DNA from: Streptomyces sp. APSN-46.1
Lineage (GTDB): Bacteria > Actinomycetota > Actinomycetes > Streptomycetales > Streptomycetaceae
Direction of reading: 5' to 3'
NCBI RefSeq assembly: GCF_022815725.1
Contig: NZ_JALGRF010000013.1
Span: forward strand, 1-64,000
DNA: 64,000 nucleotides
The translations under genes and the position numbers were made by a program. Of the stretch, positions 44,482 to 53,310 are shown piece by piece (the stretch's first letter is position 1; each line of letters begins with the position of its first letter). The notes under the pieces were generated by a model. That model did no database searches and had not been told where the DNA came from. It saw only the letters and a program-made list of their open reading frames with translations.

Positions 44482-45096
44482 GTGACCACGTACTACGACG
44501 TCTCGTTCCGCTTGTCCCGTCGGCCCCGCAGTGTCGGAAGAGCCCGGGCGGCAGCGCATGCCGTACTCGCGGACTGGGGTGCAGGGGAGGAGCTTCTGGG
44601 CACGGCCGCGCTGGTCCTGTCCGAGCTGGTCACCAACGCCCTGCGCGTACGCGTGCCCAGTGACCGTCAGGTCGGCGTACGGATCGCATACTCCTCAGCC
44701 GACGGCCTGCTCCGCCTGGAGGTGAGCGACGCCGGGTCCGGCCGACCGGAGGTCCGTCACCCCGAGGCGGACGAGACAGAAGGCCGGGGGCTGTGGCTCG
44801 TGGAGGCGCTGAGCCACCGCTGGGGCGTCAGCCCGCGCGCCGGCGGCATCGGGAAGACCGTCTGGTGCGAGCTGAAGGCCCCGGACCTCCTGCCCGCACC
44901 CCGCACGAGGGAACTCGCGGCGATCGCGGTCCGGCCGGGGCAGGAGGTCCGGGCCTGGGGTGCCTGGCGCGCGGTGCGCAGCGTGTCGACCGTCCGGCAC
45001 GCAACGGGCGGCCTGGCGGTACTCCTCGGCCTGGACGGAGGACCGCCCCTTCGTGTGCCCGCCGCTGAGCCGCTGGCCGTGCGGGGGCTGCCGTAG
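44482..45096 (+). CDS. RsbW/SpoIIAB-like ATP-binding protein
   Basis: 204 aa. HATPase fold: N-box LSELVTNALRV, G1 VSDAGSGRP, G2 EGRGLWLVEALSHRWG. No kinase dimerisation domain and no membrane helix, so it belongs to the stand-alone serine-kinase/anti-sigma-like group common beside WhiJ-type regulators. GTG 44482 gives the usual MTTYYDVSFRL-like start. The C-terminal 50 residues are not part of the ATPase fold. Confidence 0.9.
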   Translation: MTTYYDVSFRLSRRPRSVGRARAAAHAVLADWGAGEELLGTAALVLSELVTNALRVRVPSDRQVGVRIAYSSADGLLRLEVSDAGSGRPEVRHPEADETEGRGLWLVEALSHRWGVSPRAGGIGKTVWCELKAPDLLPAPRTRELAAIAVRPGQEVRAWGAWRAVRSVSTVRHATGGLAVLLGLDGGPPLRVPAAEPLAVRGLP

Positions 45097-45114
45097 CCCT
45101 CGGAAGGGGTGGGC

Positions 45115-45765
45115 TCAGCCCAGGACCTTGGCGATCGCGAGCGCGATCCGCTCGACCCAGTCGATCGCGTCGGTGACGTCGGCGTCGGAAATGGGCCTGC
45201 GCTGCTTCAAGGACCCGTCCACGAGGTCCGAGTAGTGCGCGATCTTGTTACGACGCTCGGTGATGGAGATGTACTGCTTCTTCAGGGTCTGCTCGGTCAT
45301 CCCTGTTCGGCCGTGGTTCCACTCGTTGAGCTGGACCGCGGCCTTGGCCCAGAGGTTCTCCTCCGTCACCAGTTTCAGCGCCTCGCTGATCTTGCGGGGG
45401 TTCTGGAGGGACGCGCTGCCCCACTTGGCCTTCACGCCCTCAAGGACGGCGTCCGCCAGCGTCGTCGTTCCCCGCTGGACCTCCTCGATCTTCACCAGCG
45501 GCAGCTCGAACTGACGCAGCTGGTACGGCATGTCGGGGCTGTCCTGTGCCGCGAGCTCCGCCACCCTGCGGAACAGCTCCTCGTGGAACCAGTGGTCGAT
45601 GGCGCTGACGGCCTGCACCCACGCGGCGCGGTAGAAGTCGCCGATGTCGAACACGGGGGACTGGAAAGCGGCCAGACTCTGGCCGGCCACGACCATCTTC
45701 CGGGCGTACTCGATGTTGGTCCGGAACGCCTGGAACTCGCGGGTCTGCGGATATGGAACTGCCAT
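45115..45765 (-). CDS. HEPN-domain protein linked to the type I restriction operon
   Basis: 216 aa, mostly helical. Carries ERRNKIAHYSD near residue 170, the RNxxxH catalytic motif of HEPN ribonucleases. N-terminal part: AWVQAVSAIDHWFHEELFRRVAEL. It lies 76 bp after hsdM on the same strand, so it is probably the last gene of an hsdR-hsdS-hsdM-HEPN unit. HEPN RNases such as PrrC and RloC act as suicide back-ups to restriction enzymes, and this may do the same (inference). I cannot name the exact HEPN subfamily. Confidence 0.8.
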   Translation of the reverse strand: MAVPYPQTREFQAFRTNIEYARKMVVAGQSLAAFQSPVFDIGDFYRAAWVQAVSAIDHWFHEELFRRVAELAAQDSPDMPYQLRQFELPLVKIEEVQRGTTTLADAVLEGVKAKWGSASLQNPRKISEALKLVTEENLWAKAAVQLNEWNHGRTGMTEQTLKKQYISITERRNKIAHYSDLVDGSLKQRRPISDADVTDAIDWVERIALAIAKVLG

Positions 45766-45841
45766 GGGGTGCCCCCGTCTCGCTGGTTGATCGGGATCAA
45801 GAGTTCCGGCGAGAACGGGGGCAGGTCAATCCGATTGACGA

Positions 45842-47401
45842 TCAGTCTGCCTCGCCTGGCTGGATCTCGTCCGTATCGGCCGAGATCTCACCACCCAAGG
45901 CCTCCGCGATGGCGGCGAACTCGCTGAGAGCCGCCTGCAGATCCTCCACGATCTCCTGGGCGATCACCTCGGGCGGAAGGAGGCTGTCGGCGTCATCGAG
46001 GGCCGGGTCCTTCATCCACGTGATGTCGAGGTTGACCTTGTCTCGGGCGATCAGCTCGTCGTAGTCGAAGCACTTGAACCGCTCGGTCTCGACGCGCTCG
46101 CTGCGCGCCTTGTCCGGGAGGTAGGCCTCGACGAACTCCTCCAGGGCGGCACGGGTCAGCGGGTGCTGCTTGAGAGTGAAGTGCTTGCCGGTGCGGAAGT
46201 CGTAGACCCAGACCTTGGAGGTGTTGTGCGCGCCTCCGGTACGGGGCGGCTTCTTCTCGAAGAAGAGGACATTCGCCTTTACCCCGCCCGCGTAGAAGAT
46301 GCCGGTAGGCAGCCGCAGGATGGTGTGCAGGTCGAACTCTTCGAGCAGGCGGCGGCGCACCTTCTCGCCCGCGCCGCCCTCGAAGAGGACGTTGTCGGGG
46401 AGGACGACGGCCGCACGACCGTTCATCTCCATCAGCGACATGATGTGCTGGAGGAAGTTGAGCTGCTTGTTGGTGGTGGTGGCGCGGAAGTCCTCCCGCT
46501 CGTAGGAGATGTCCTCCTTGTCGGCCTTGCCGTCGGTACCGATGACGGTGATCGCTGACTTCTTGCCGAAGGGCGGGTTGGCGAGGACGAGGGAGGCGTG
46601 GCGCTCGGGCTTGTCGGCGAGAGCGTCGCCGTCGGTGATGAGAGTATCCCCGTCGGCGTCACCGATGCCGTGCAGCAGCATGTTCATGGCGGCGAGCCGG
46701 GCGGTGCCGGTCACCAGTTCGTTGCCCCAGATCTTGCCGTCGCCGAGCGCGAGCCGCTCCTCACGGGAGAGGTTCTGCATGTGGTGCTTGCGGATGTGGG
46801 AGTGCGCGGCGATCAGGAAGCCGGCGGTGCCGCAGGCGGGGTCGGTGATGGTGTCCTCGGGGCGCGGCTGCACGACGTCGACCATGGCGTCGATGAGCGC
46901 GCGGGGGGTGAAGTACTGGCCGGCACCGGTCTTGGTGTCTTCGGCGCCCTTGGCGAGGAGACCCTCGTAGGCATCGCCCTTGAGGTCGGTGCCCTGGATC
47001 GTCCAGTCCTCCTTGCCGATGAGGTCGACGACCAGCTTTTCGAGGAGGGCGGGCTCGGTGATGCGGTTCTGGGCCTTGGCGAAGATCGTGCCGAGGGTGG
47101 TGCCGGGGTTCTTGGCGAGTTCGGCCAGGACGTTGCGGTAGTGGACTTCGAGCTCGATGCCCTTCTTAGAGACGAGGGACTGCCAGTCGTACTCGGACGG
47201 TACGACGGTTCGGGCCTCGTGCTCGGTGAAGGGGTCGGAGGCGATCTCGTCGGCCATCTTGAGGAAGAGCAGGTACGAGAGCTGCTCGACGTACTCGATG
47301 GTGGACAGGCCGTTGTCCCGGAGGACGTTGCAGTAGTTCCAGAGCTTGGCGACCAGGGTGTTGGTCTGGGCGTGTGCCTGGGCGGGGGTTGCGGGGGTCA
47401 C
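45842..47401 (-). CDS. hsdM: Type I restriction-modification system, DNA methyltransferase subunit
   Basis: 519 aa. N-terminal HsdM helical domain (LWNYCNVLRDNGLSTIEYVEQLSYLLFLKM), GQYFTPRALIDAMV, SAM-binding DPACGTAGFLIAA and catalytic NPPFGKK, which identify an N6-adenine methyltransferase. With HsdS it methylates the target site. The GTG start overlaps the hsdS stop (GTGA). Confidence 0.96.
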   Translation of the reverse strand: MTPATPAQAHAQTNTLVAKLWNYCNVLRDNGLSTIEYVEQLSYLLFLKMADEIASDPFTEHEARTVVPSEYDWQSLVSKKGIELEVHYRNVLAELAKNPGTTLGTIFAKAQNRITEPALLEKLVVDLIGKEDWTIQGTDLKGDAYEGLLAKGAEDTKTGAGQYFTPRALIDAMVDVVQPRPEDTITDPACGTAGFLIAAHSHIRKHHMQNLSREERLALGDGKIWGNELVTGTARLAAMNMLLHGIGDADGDTLITDGDALADKPERHASLVLANPPFGKKSAITVIGTDGKADKEDISYEREDFRATTTNKQLNFLQHIMSLMEMNGRAAVVLPDNVLFEGGAGEKVRRRLLEEFDLHTILRLPTGIFYAGGVKANVLFFEKKPPRTGGAHNTSKVWVYDFRTGKHFTLKQHPLTRAALEEFVEAYLPDKARSERVETERFKCFDYDELIARDKVNLDITWMKDPALDDADSLLPPEVIAQEIVEDLQAALSEFAAIAEALGGEISADTDEIQPGEAD

Positions 47402-48894
47402 AGCGGAAGCTCCTGCTGAACGGCGGTGGTGGGGACGGGGGTTGTGGTCGTGGGGGGTGGCGGTGCTGCTACGTTGACCGCCTGCTTACGAGGCCGCCGG
47501 GTGGCCCGCTTAGCCTTCCCGCCGCCTTGAGCCTCGCGCTCGGCCCTGATCCGCTCAAGCAACGCGGAGGCGGGCTCGTCGGCTCGGTCCTGGGCGGCGA
47601 GCTTGCCGCTGAAAGCATGGGAGAGCACTGACTGTCGCAAGTTGGCTGCCCTTTTCAGCGTAGTCTCAAGTTCCGCACGAAGATGCTTGATTACCTCACC
47701 GAACTCATCGGCCTCAGCGACGATCCGTCGTTGTGTCGCGAGGGGCGGTAGCGGCACGGGAATGGCCTCGACCTTCGCTTTGTTCAACGCTGGCTGGTTT
47801 CCACCGGAGCTTGCTCGGCGTGACTCCAAGTACCGCTGCTCAAGCACGAGATAGATGTACTCGGGGAGAATTTGCGTTTCCGATACTCGGATCGAGGCGC
47901 AATTTTGGTTATGGGTCGCCTCGATATCAAGGATTGCAACCTGCCCTCTTGTTTTTCCCTCCCCGATCATGGCGATCATCACTGTGCCCGCAGGGTGTAG
48001 GCGAGTCCTTTTGTTTCCGACCGCCTCTTCGGTGATGTGCTCCCGAGTGTTCGCGATTCTCCTGAAGTTGACCTCGCCGCTTGACACCCAAGGGATGCAG
48101 CCCGACCAGAGATCAGGGTTCTTGCGGCTGGGGGTGGTGCCGACACGAACGGAGAACAATCCGCCAATTGTGGTCCAGATCCATCCGTCTGGAATATTCC
48201 AGGGGTGGTCTTGGCGCGGGAGTCGCGTCTGCGGGTTGAGGTCTTCCGCTGTTCCCTCATCAAGGCGCAGCGGGACTCGCTCCCCCCGGAGGATTCGACT
48301 GATAGCTGCCTGCCGTAGGGAACTTGTCCGGCTAAGCGAGCGCTGCAATGCCGCGCAGGCCGCGTCGAGGCGGGAGAGGTGGTCTTCGAGGGCATCGACG
48401 ATGCGGTGCTGCTCTGCGACCGGGGGGAGCAGGAGTTCGGTCTCCGCGAACTTCCTGCCCGAGATCTCCTTGAAGGTGGTTCCGCTTGCCTCTGCGGTGA
48501 TATCGGATGTCTTGTACTGGAGATACCAATAGAGGTAGTCGGAGGAGACTGCGGATGTGGGGACAACCGTTTTGAACCCCTGATTGGTGCATAGGGCGTT
48601 GTCCGCGATGGTCACATAGCCAATAGGGGCGCGTGAGCTAAACAGGACCGACCCCCGCTCAACCATGCGTGTCGAGCAGGAGTCGTAGCCCACCTGGGTG
48701 AGGGACCGACGCCCTGCCCGAGTCCTCTTGGCAGGGTTCTTGGACAGATCGTCAGGCGTGATCCATGGGATGTCGCCGTCCCAGTATTCCGTGACGCTTG
48801 TCTTCGGGGTTGCTCCTGATACCACGTCCCCGACGTTTGCCAGGCTGGTTCGGATCCAGCCAGTCGGCAACTTCATACCACTCGACTTGCTCAC
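47398..48894 (-). CDS. hsdS: Type I restriction-modification system, specificity subunit
   Basis: 498 aa. Two target-recognition domains, each followed by a conserved helix: ELLLPPVAEQHRIVDALEDHL and VPLPPLATQRRIVAEADEF. They recognise the two halves of a bipartite sequence that cannot be predicted here. The C-terminus has a Pro/Thr-rich tail ending in VQQELPL. Base composition of the recognition domains is visibly less GC-rich than the neighbours, consistent with exchange of these domains by horizontal transfer. GTG start overlaps the hsdR stop. Confidence 0.95.
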   Translation of the reverse strand: MSKSSGMKLPTGWIRTSLANVGDVVSGATPKTSVTEYWDGDIPWITPDDLSKNPAKRTRAGRRSLTQVGYDSCSTRMVERGSVLFSSRAPIGYVTIADNALCTNQGFKTVVPTSAVSSDYLYWYLQYKTSDITAEASGTTFKEISGRKFAETELLLPPVAEQHRIVDALEDHLSRLDAACAALQRSLSRTSSLRQAAISRILRGERVPLRLDEGTAEDLNPQTRLPRQDHPWNIPDGWIWTTIGGLFSVRVGTTPSRKNPDLWSGCIPWVSSGEVNFRRIANTREHITEEAVGNKRTRLHPAGTVMIAMIGEGKTRGQVAILDIEATHNQNCASIRVSETQILPEYIYLVLEQRYLESRRASSGGNQPALNKAKVEAIPVPLPPLATQRRIVAEADEFGEVIKHLRAELETTLKRAANLRQSVLSHAFSGKLAAQDRADEPASALLERIRAEREAQGGGKAKRATRRPRKQAVNVAAPPPPTTTTPVPTTAVQQELPL

Positions 48895-51800
48895 GCCAGC
48901 TCTCGATTCAACTCACTCAACAACGCCCGCACATCCCGCCCCGGGAACGCGTGCTGGAAGCCGCGGCCGCCGCCTTCGCCCTTGAAGGGTTCGGCGTTGA
49001 ATTCGGCCGGGCTGATGCCCACATCACTCGCAACGACATCCCGTATCGACCGTAGCCACCACATCTGGGCCCCCGAAAACTCCGCCCCCGCCTGGTGCTG
49101 CTTCAGCAGCCACGCCTCGAAGCGCTCCTCCACCGTCTCACGGTACGGCCGTAGCTCCTCGTCCACTCCCAGCTCGTACCGGATCAGCGAGATCAGGTCC
49201 GGGACGCCGGCCTCGCGGCCGGGGGAGTGGACCGCCGCGCCAAGGTCCTCGTAGTACGTCCAGAGCATCTTGGGGGTCCACGCGTAGTGGGGGCGGTGGA
49301 TCTCCGTGGCCAGCTCGCGCAGGGCGGCGTACGCCTCGCCTGGCGAGACCGACCGCGGGCTCGTCAGGGCGATGCTGATCGCCGCGATGCGGTCGGCCTC
49401 CTCCTTCAGCAGGCGGCTCCACCGGCCGACCTCCTCGCGGGCCCGTACCTCTCGCGGGACCTCGTTCACATCAGTCACCTTGACCGCCGTGAACTCGTCG
49501 AAGACGTAGTCCTTGTCCCGGCGGATCTCGATGATGTGCCGTCGCAGCTCCGGCCGCTCCGTCAGCGGTGCGATCGCGTTCTCGATCAGCGCGCGGGCTG
49601 CCTTCGGGCCGCCTTCCTCCCGTGCCCGCTCCTGCCGGTCCGGGTCCACCGCCTTGACGATGGCGCCTGCGATCTCCGAGAGGGTGACTCCGCCGGCCGC
49701 CTGCGTCAGCTGTTCCCGCTCGTCCGACGTCAGCTGCTGGTTGAGTCGGGCAAGTCGGCCTGCGAGGGTCTCCGCTTCCTGCGCGCTGATGGACTTCGTG
49801 CCCGCCTTGTCCAGCAGCTTCGCCAGCGAGACCTGCTTCGGGCCCGCCGGCACCAGCGGCTTCGCGTCCACCAGCGGGGAGTCCGTCACGCCGACCGCGT
49901 CCACCAGCACGAAGCGGTCCTTGCGGACCGTGGAGTCGGAGTCCGGGGTGACCTCCTGGAGCTCCGTCGCGTCGATGGTCCGCGCGCCACGCCCCTTCAT
50001 CTGCTCGAAGAGCACGGCACTGCGCACCTCCCGAAGGAAGATCACGCACTCCAGGGCCTTGATGTCCGTCCCCGTCGCGATCATGTCGACCGTGACGGCC
50101 ACCCGCAGCCGCGGCGAGGTCCGCATCGAGCGGATCAGCTCGTTCGGGTCCTCGCCGGCCTGACGGCTCTTGTACGTGATCTTCTTCGCGAAGTCGTCGC
50201 CCCGCCCGAAGATCTCCTTCACCTGCGCCAGGACGTCCTCGGCGTGGTCCTCGCCCACCGCGAAGATCAGGGTCTTCGGCAGGTCCTTCCGGCCGGGAAA
50301 CCAGCGCTGCCAGTTGTCCCGGTAGAGGGTCAGTACCGCCCGGATCTCGTCCACCGTCACAACCGACCGGCCGATCTGCCCGGTCGTGTACGTGAAGTCG
50401 TCGTCCAGCTCCTGGTAGCGCTGCTGCCGGGTCTTGCGGTCCTTGACCTTGACGGTCGTGCCCGACTCGATCGTCGCGCCGCCGTTCTCGCGCAGGTCGG
50501 TCTTGACGCGCACGACGTCGAAGTCGACGTTCACGCCGTCGGCCACGGCCTGCGGGTAGGTGTATTCCGAGACCAGGTTGCGGCCGAAGAAGCCGAGGGT
50601 CTGGAGCGTGGGCGTGGCGGTGAGACCCACCAGATGGGCGTCGAAGTACTCCAGTACGCCCCGCCACAGCCCGTAGATCGAGCGGTGGCACTCGTCCACG
50701 ATGATCAGGTCGAAGGACTCGATAGGCACCGCCGGGTTGTACGAGACCTCGATCGGCCGGTCGGTTGCGTACGTGTCCTCGTACGCCGTGTCATCCGACG
50801 CCTCCTCCGCCTGGTCGTCGTCGGCGAGAGCCTCCCCGCGCAGCAGGGAGTACATCTTCTGGATCGTGCAGATCGTCACCGACGAGGTGTCCTGGAGACC
50901 GGCCGCGCCGAGCCGGTCGACGTTGTAGATGTCGGAGAACTTACGGCCGTCGTCCGGCGTCGTGAACTTCCGGAACTCGTCGTACGCCTGTCGGCCCAGG
51001 TTGTTGCGGTCGACAAGGAACAGGACACGGCGCGCCTTCGCGTGCTTGAGCAGCCGGTACGTCTGGGCTACGGCTGTGAAGGTCTTGCCCGCGCCCGTCG
51101 CCATCTGGATCAGCGCCCGCGCGCGGTCCTCGCTGAGGGACTTCTCCAGGCCGGTGATCGCGTCGAGCTGGGCCAGCCGCAGGCCGTTCGGCTCCAGCAC
51201 GGGCAGTCGGCGCAGGGCGGCCCGGAACGTCGGCGCGGCCCGGTTCTCGTCGCCGCGCCGCATCCAGCCCGCGACCGTCTCCGGGCGGTGGAAGGAGAAG
51301 ACCTCACGGGAGCGGGCGTCGGGGTCGAGCCGGTTGATGAAGTACGTCTCGGTGCCGGTCGTCGCGTACCGGAAGGCGAAGGGCTCGGCCTCGCGCCACA
51401 CGGCGAGGCGGTTTTCCTTGAGGACACCGGCCGCGTACCGGTCGTTCTGCTCGACCGCGCTGGACAGGTGATCGCCCTCGCGCTTGGCCTCGATGACACC
51501 CACGATGCGGCCGTCGATGTACAGCACATAGTCGGCGCGGCCGGTGGCGAGGGTGAACTCGCGGACTGCCACACCTCGGTCCTCGCCGGGATTGATCTGG
51601 TCGCGGTCCTGGATCGTCCACCCCGAAGCGCGCAGCATCGCGTCGATGGCTTCGCGGGCCTGGACCTCGTTGAGAGGGGCGGGGCGCTGCGCGCGATGGA
51701 TGATCGCCTCGCGGCGCTTGATGTCGACCTGTCGCGGCTGGAGGCGGGCGGTCTCGTACTTCTCCCGCTGTGCGCCGCGCAGTTCCTCGATCTGGGCGGT

Positions 51801-52454
51801 GAGCTCGTCGACACGGGCGGCCAGCACGGCCGCCTTGTTGGCATCGGCGCTGGCGATGAGACGCTCGGCCTCGGCCCGCGCCTTGCGCTCGGCCTCCAGG
51901 GCGCTGCTCGACTCGGTGAGCCGGATCCGGGCCTGGGTCAGGGCATCGCGGTGGCCCGCCAGGGCTTCGCGCAGCTCGGCCAGCTCGGCCGGATCGGTGA
52001 CCTGTGCCGTCTCACCCGGGTCGGTGGGCGGTACGAACTCGGCGACCGTACGACGGCCCTCGATGGCGTCGTGGAACCAGAGGCCGAGCTTGTAGCTGAT
52101 GCGTACGGCCGCGAGGGCGCGCGAGGTGTCGAAGAGATGGCTGTGAGCCGCCTTGTTGCGGTCGCGGCGCAGCTGGTCGAAGTCGTTACGGATCTCGGGA
52201 ACCAGGACGCCGGCGCGGGTCAGGGCAGCGAGCCGGTCGATCTGGCGGTCCCCCTCGACCCGCAGACCGATCCGGGTGACCAGCTCTTCAGCCAGGACCT
52301 CACCGAACTGACCCGACTGAACCAGGGACGAGTTGGGGTGGGTGAACACCGTCGCCTCGGCCGATGCCCCGTACAGAGCGAGCAAGGGGTGATGCCGGTA
52401 GAGGAGTCCGAAGTTCGGTGATGCCTGTGCGAAGTCGCGGAGCCGGTCATCCAC
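48891..52454 (-). CDS. hsdR: Type I restriction endonuclease subunit R with N-terminal DUF4145/HEPN-like domain
   Basis: About 1187 aa. N-terminal DUF4145-like domain (about 1-130) containing RDRNKAAHSH, an RNxxxH motif; a coiled coil (about 160-240); the HsdR nuclease core GRADYVLYIDGRIVGVIEAKREG (D...ExK); SF2 helicase motifs MATGAGKT, IIVDECHRS and LTATPT. It cuts unmodified DNA after ATP-driven translocation. GTG 52454 is preferred because the frame further upstream runs through the tRNA-Arg gene. First gene of the operon. Confidence 0.94.
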   Translation of the reverse strand: MDDRLRDFAQASPNFGLLYRHHPLLALYGASAEATVFTHPNSSLVQSGQFGEVLAEELVTRIGLRVEGDRQIDRLAALTRAGVLVPEIRNDFDQLRRDRNKAAHSHLFDTSRALAAVRISYKLGLWFHDAIEGRRTVAEFVPPTDPGETAQVTDPAELAELREALAGHRDALTQARIRLTESSSALEAERKARAEAERLIASADANKAAVLAARVDELTAQIEELRGAQREKYETARLQPRQVDIKRREAIIHRAQRPAPLNEVQAREAIDAMLRASGWTIQDRDQINPGEDRGVAVREFTLATGRADYVLYIDGRIVGVIEAKREGDHLSSAVEQNDRYAAGVLKENRLAVWREAEPFAFRYATTGTETYFINRLDPDARSREVFSFHRPETVAGWMRRGDENRAAPTFRAALRRLPVLEPNGLRLAQLDAITGLEKSLSEDRARALIQMATGAGKTFTAVAQTYRLLKHAKARRVLFLVDRNNLGRQAYDEFRKFTTPDDGRKFSDIYNVDRLGAAGLQDTSSVTICTIQKMYSLLRGEALADDDQAEEASDDTAYEDTYATDRPIEVSYNPAVPIESFDLIIVDECHRSIYGLWRGVLEYFDAHLVGLTATPTLQTLGFFGRNLVSEYTYPQAVADGVNVDFDVVRVKTDLRENGGATIESGTTVKVKDRKTRQQRYQELDDDFTYTTGQIGRSVVTVDEIRAVLTLYRDNWQRWFPGRKDLPKTLIFAVGEDHAEDVLAQVKEIFGRGDDFAKKITYKSRQAGEDPNELIRSMRTSPRLRVAVTVDMIATGTDIKALECVIFLREVRSAVLFEQMKGRGARTIDATELQEVTPDSDSTVRKDRFVLVDAVGVTDSPLVDAKPLVPAGPKQVSLAKLLDKAGTKSISAQEAETLAGRLARLNQQLTSDEREQLTQAAGGVTLSEIAGAIVKAVDPDRQERAREEGGPKAARALIENAIAPLTERPELRRHIIEIRRDKDYVFDEFTAVKVTDVNEVPREVRAREEVGRWSRLLKEEADRIAAISIALTSPRSVSPGEAYAALRELATEIHRPHYAWTPKMLWTYYEDLGAAVHSPGREAGVPDLISLIRYELGVDEELRPYRETVEERFEAWLLKQHQAGAEFSGAQMWWLRSIRDVVASDVGISPAEFNAEPFKGEGGGRGFQHAFPGRDVRALLSELNRELA

Positions 52455-52512
52455 AGTGTTTGGTTCCCCCCAAATCTGATCTGCACGGGTGTGCCTGATG
52501 CGGAACGCAAAG

Positions 52513-52550
52513 AGACCCTCCAAGCAGCGTAAACACTGGTTGGAGGGTCT
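52513..52550 (-). terminator. Terminator of tRNA-Arg
   Basis: Inverted repeat AGACCCTCCAA (52513-52523) / TTGGAGGGTCT (52540-52550), 11 bp perfect, followed on the minus strand by a short T-rich stretch. A second small hairpin (GGCACTTC-TTGC-GAAGTGCC, 52553-52572) lies between it and the tRNA 3' end. Confidence 0.82.
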
Positions 52551-52568
52551 TAGGCACTTCTTGCGAAG

Positions 52569-52640
52569 TGCCCCCGGCAGGATTCGAACCTGCGCACACG
52601 GCTCCGGAGGCCGTTGCTCTATCCCCTGAGCTACGGGGGC
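52569..52640 (-). tRNA. tRNA-Arg (anticodon CCG)
   Basis: 72 nt cloverleaf without encoded CCA: acceptor GCCCCCG / CGGGGGC, D-arm GCTC...GAGC, anticodon stem ACGGC / GCCGT with loop CTCCGGA (anticodon CCG), T-arm GCAGG-TTCGAAT-CCTGC, discriminator A. It reads the CGG codon. It lies next to the type I restriction operon, a classic integration neighbourhood. Confidence 0.97.
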
Positions 52641-52794
52641 GCGTCGCTGGTGTTGCTGCGACGGGTTGAACACTACCAGCTTCCGTGGGGTGATCAGGAA
52701 CCGGTTTTGCGGGGCAGTGGGGGTGGGTCGCCCGGAGGGGGTGGAAGTGGCAAAAACCCGGACGCGGGGGCTTAGGCGGACCTACTCTCGAGTT

Positions 52795-53217
52795 GTGCCA
52801 GGCGTCTCGGGCCGGGTGCTTGTTGTCGACGACAACAAGGTCATCCGGCAGCTGATCAAGGTCAATCTCGAGCTGGAGGGCTTCGAGGTCGTGACCGCGA
52901 ACGATGGTGCCGAGTGCCTGGACGTCGTGCACCACGTGTGTCCGGATGTGATCACCCTTGATGTGGTCATGCCCCGGCTCGACGGGTTCGGGGCGGCCGC
53001 GCGGTTGCGGGCCGATCCGCGGACGCGGCATCTGCCGCTCGCCATCGTCAGCGCCTGTACGCAGCACGAGGTGGAGGCCGGGATCGCGGCCGGGGTGGAT
53101 GCGTTTCTCGCCAAGCCCTTCGAACCCGCCGAGCTGGTGCGCGTGGTCAGGCGGCTGGTCGAGCGCAGGGACCGGAGGGAGCGGAAAGGGGCTCCCGCCG
53201 GGAGGGGGAGAGGGTGA
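52795..53217 (+). CDS. Receiver-only response regulator
   Basis: 140 aa. Single CheY-like domain: VLVVDDNKVIRQLI (acidic pair), phosphoacceptor Asp in ITLDVVMPRLDG, conserved Lys in FLAKPFEPAEL. No output domain. GTG 52795 gives the VPGVSGRVLVVDD start known from relatives; the transcript may have little or no leader. It is conserved before nrtL-lysA in Streptomyces as far as I recall. The partner kinase is unknown. Confidence 0.9.
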   Translation: MPGVSGRVLVVDDNKVIRQLIKVNLELEGFEVVTANDGAECLDVVHHVCPDVITLDVVMPRLDGFGAAARLRADPRTRHLPLAIVSACTQHEVEAGIAAGVDAFLAKPFEPAELVRVVRRLVERRDRRERKGAPAGRGRG

Positions 53218-53310
53218 CTCCGCCGTCGTGAGTGGCGTGGCTGTTCACGACGCTGTTCACATGGCGAAACCCTTGGCGTGACAGCGGGGCTTCTCCCCTA
53301 GGCTGGTCCC

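Noticed and set aside
49227..52421. 1064-codon plus-strand frame opposite hsdR
   Set aside because: Composition typical of antisense frames; no recognisable motif.
52455..52673. N-terminal extension of HsdR through tRNA-Arg
   Set aside because: The frame would translate the tRNA gene; GTG 52454 is a sensible start.
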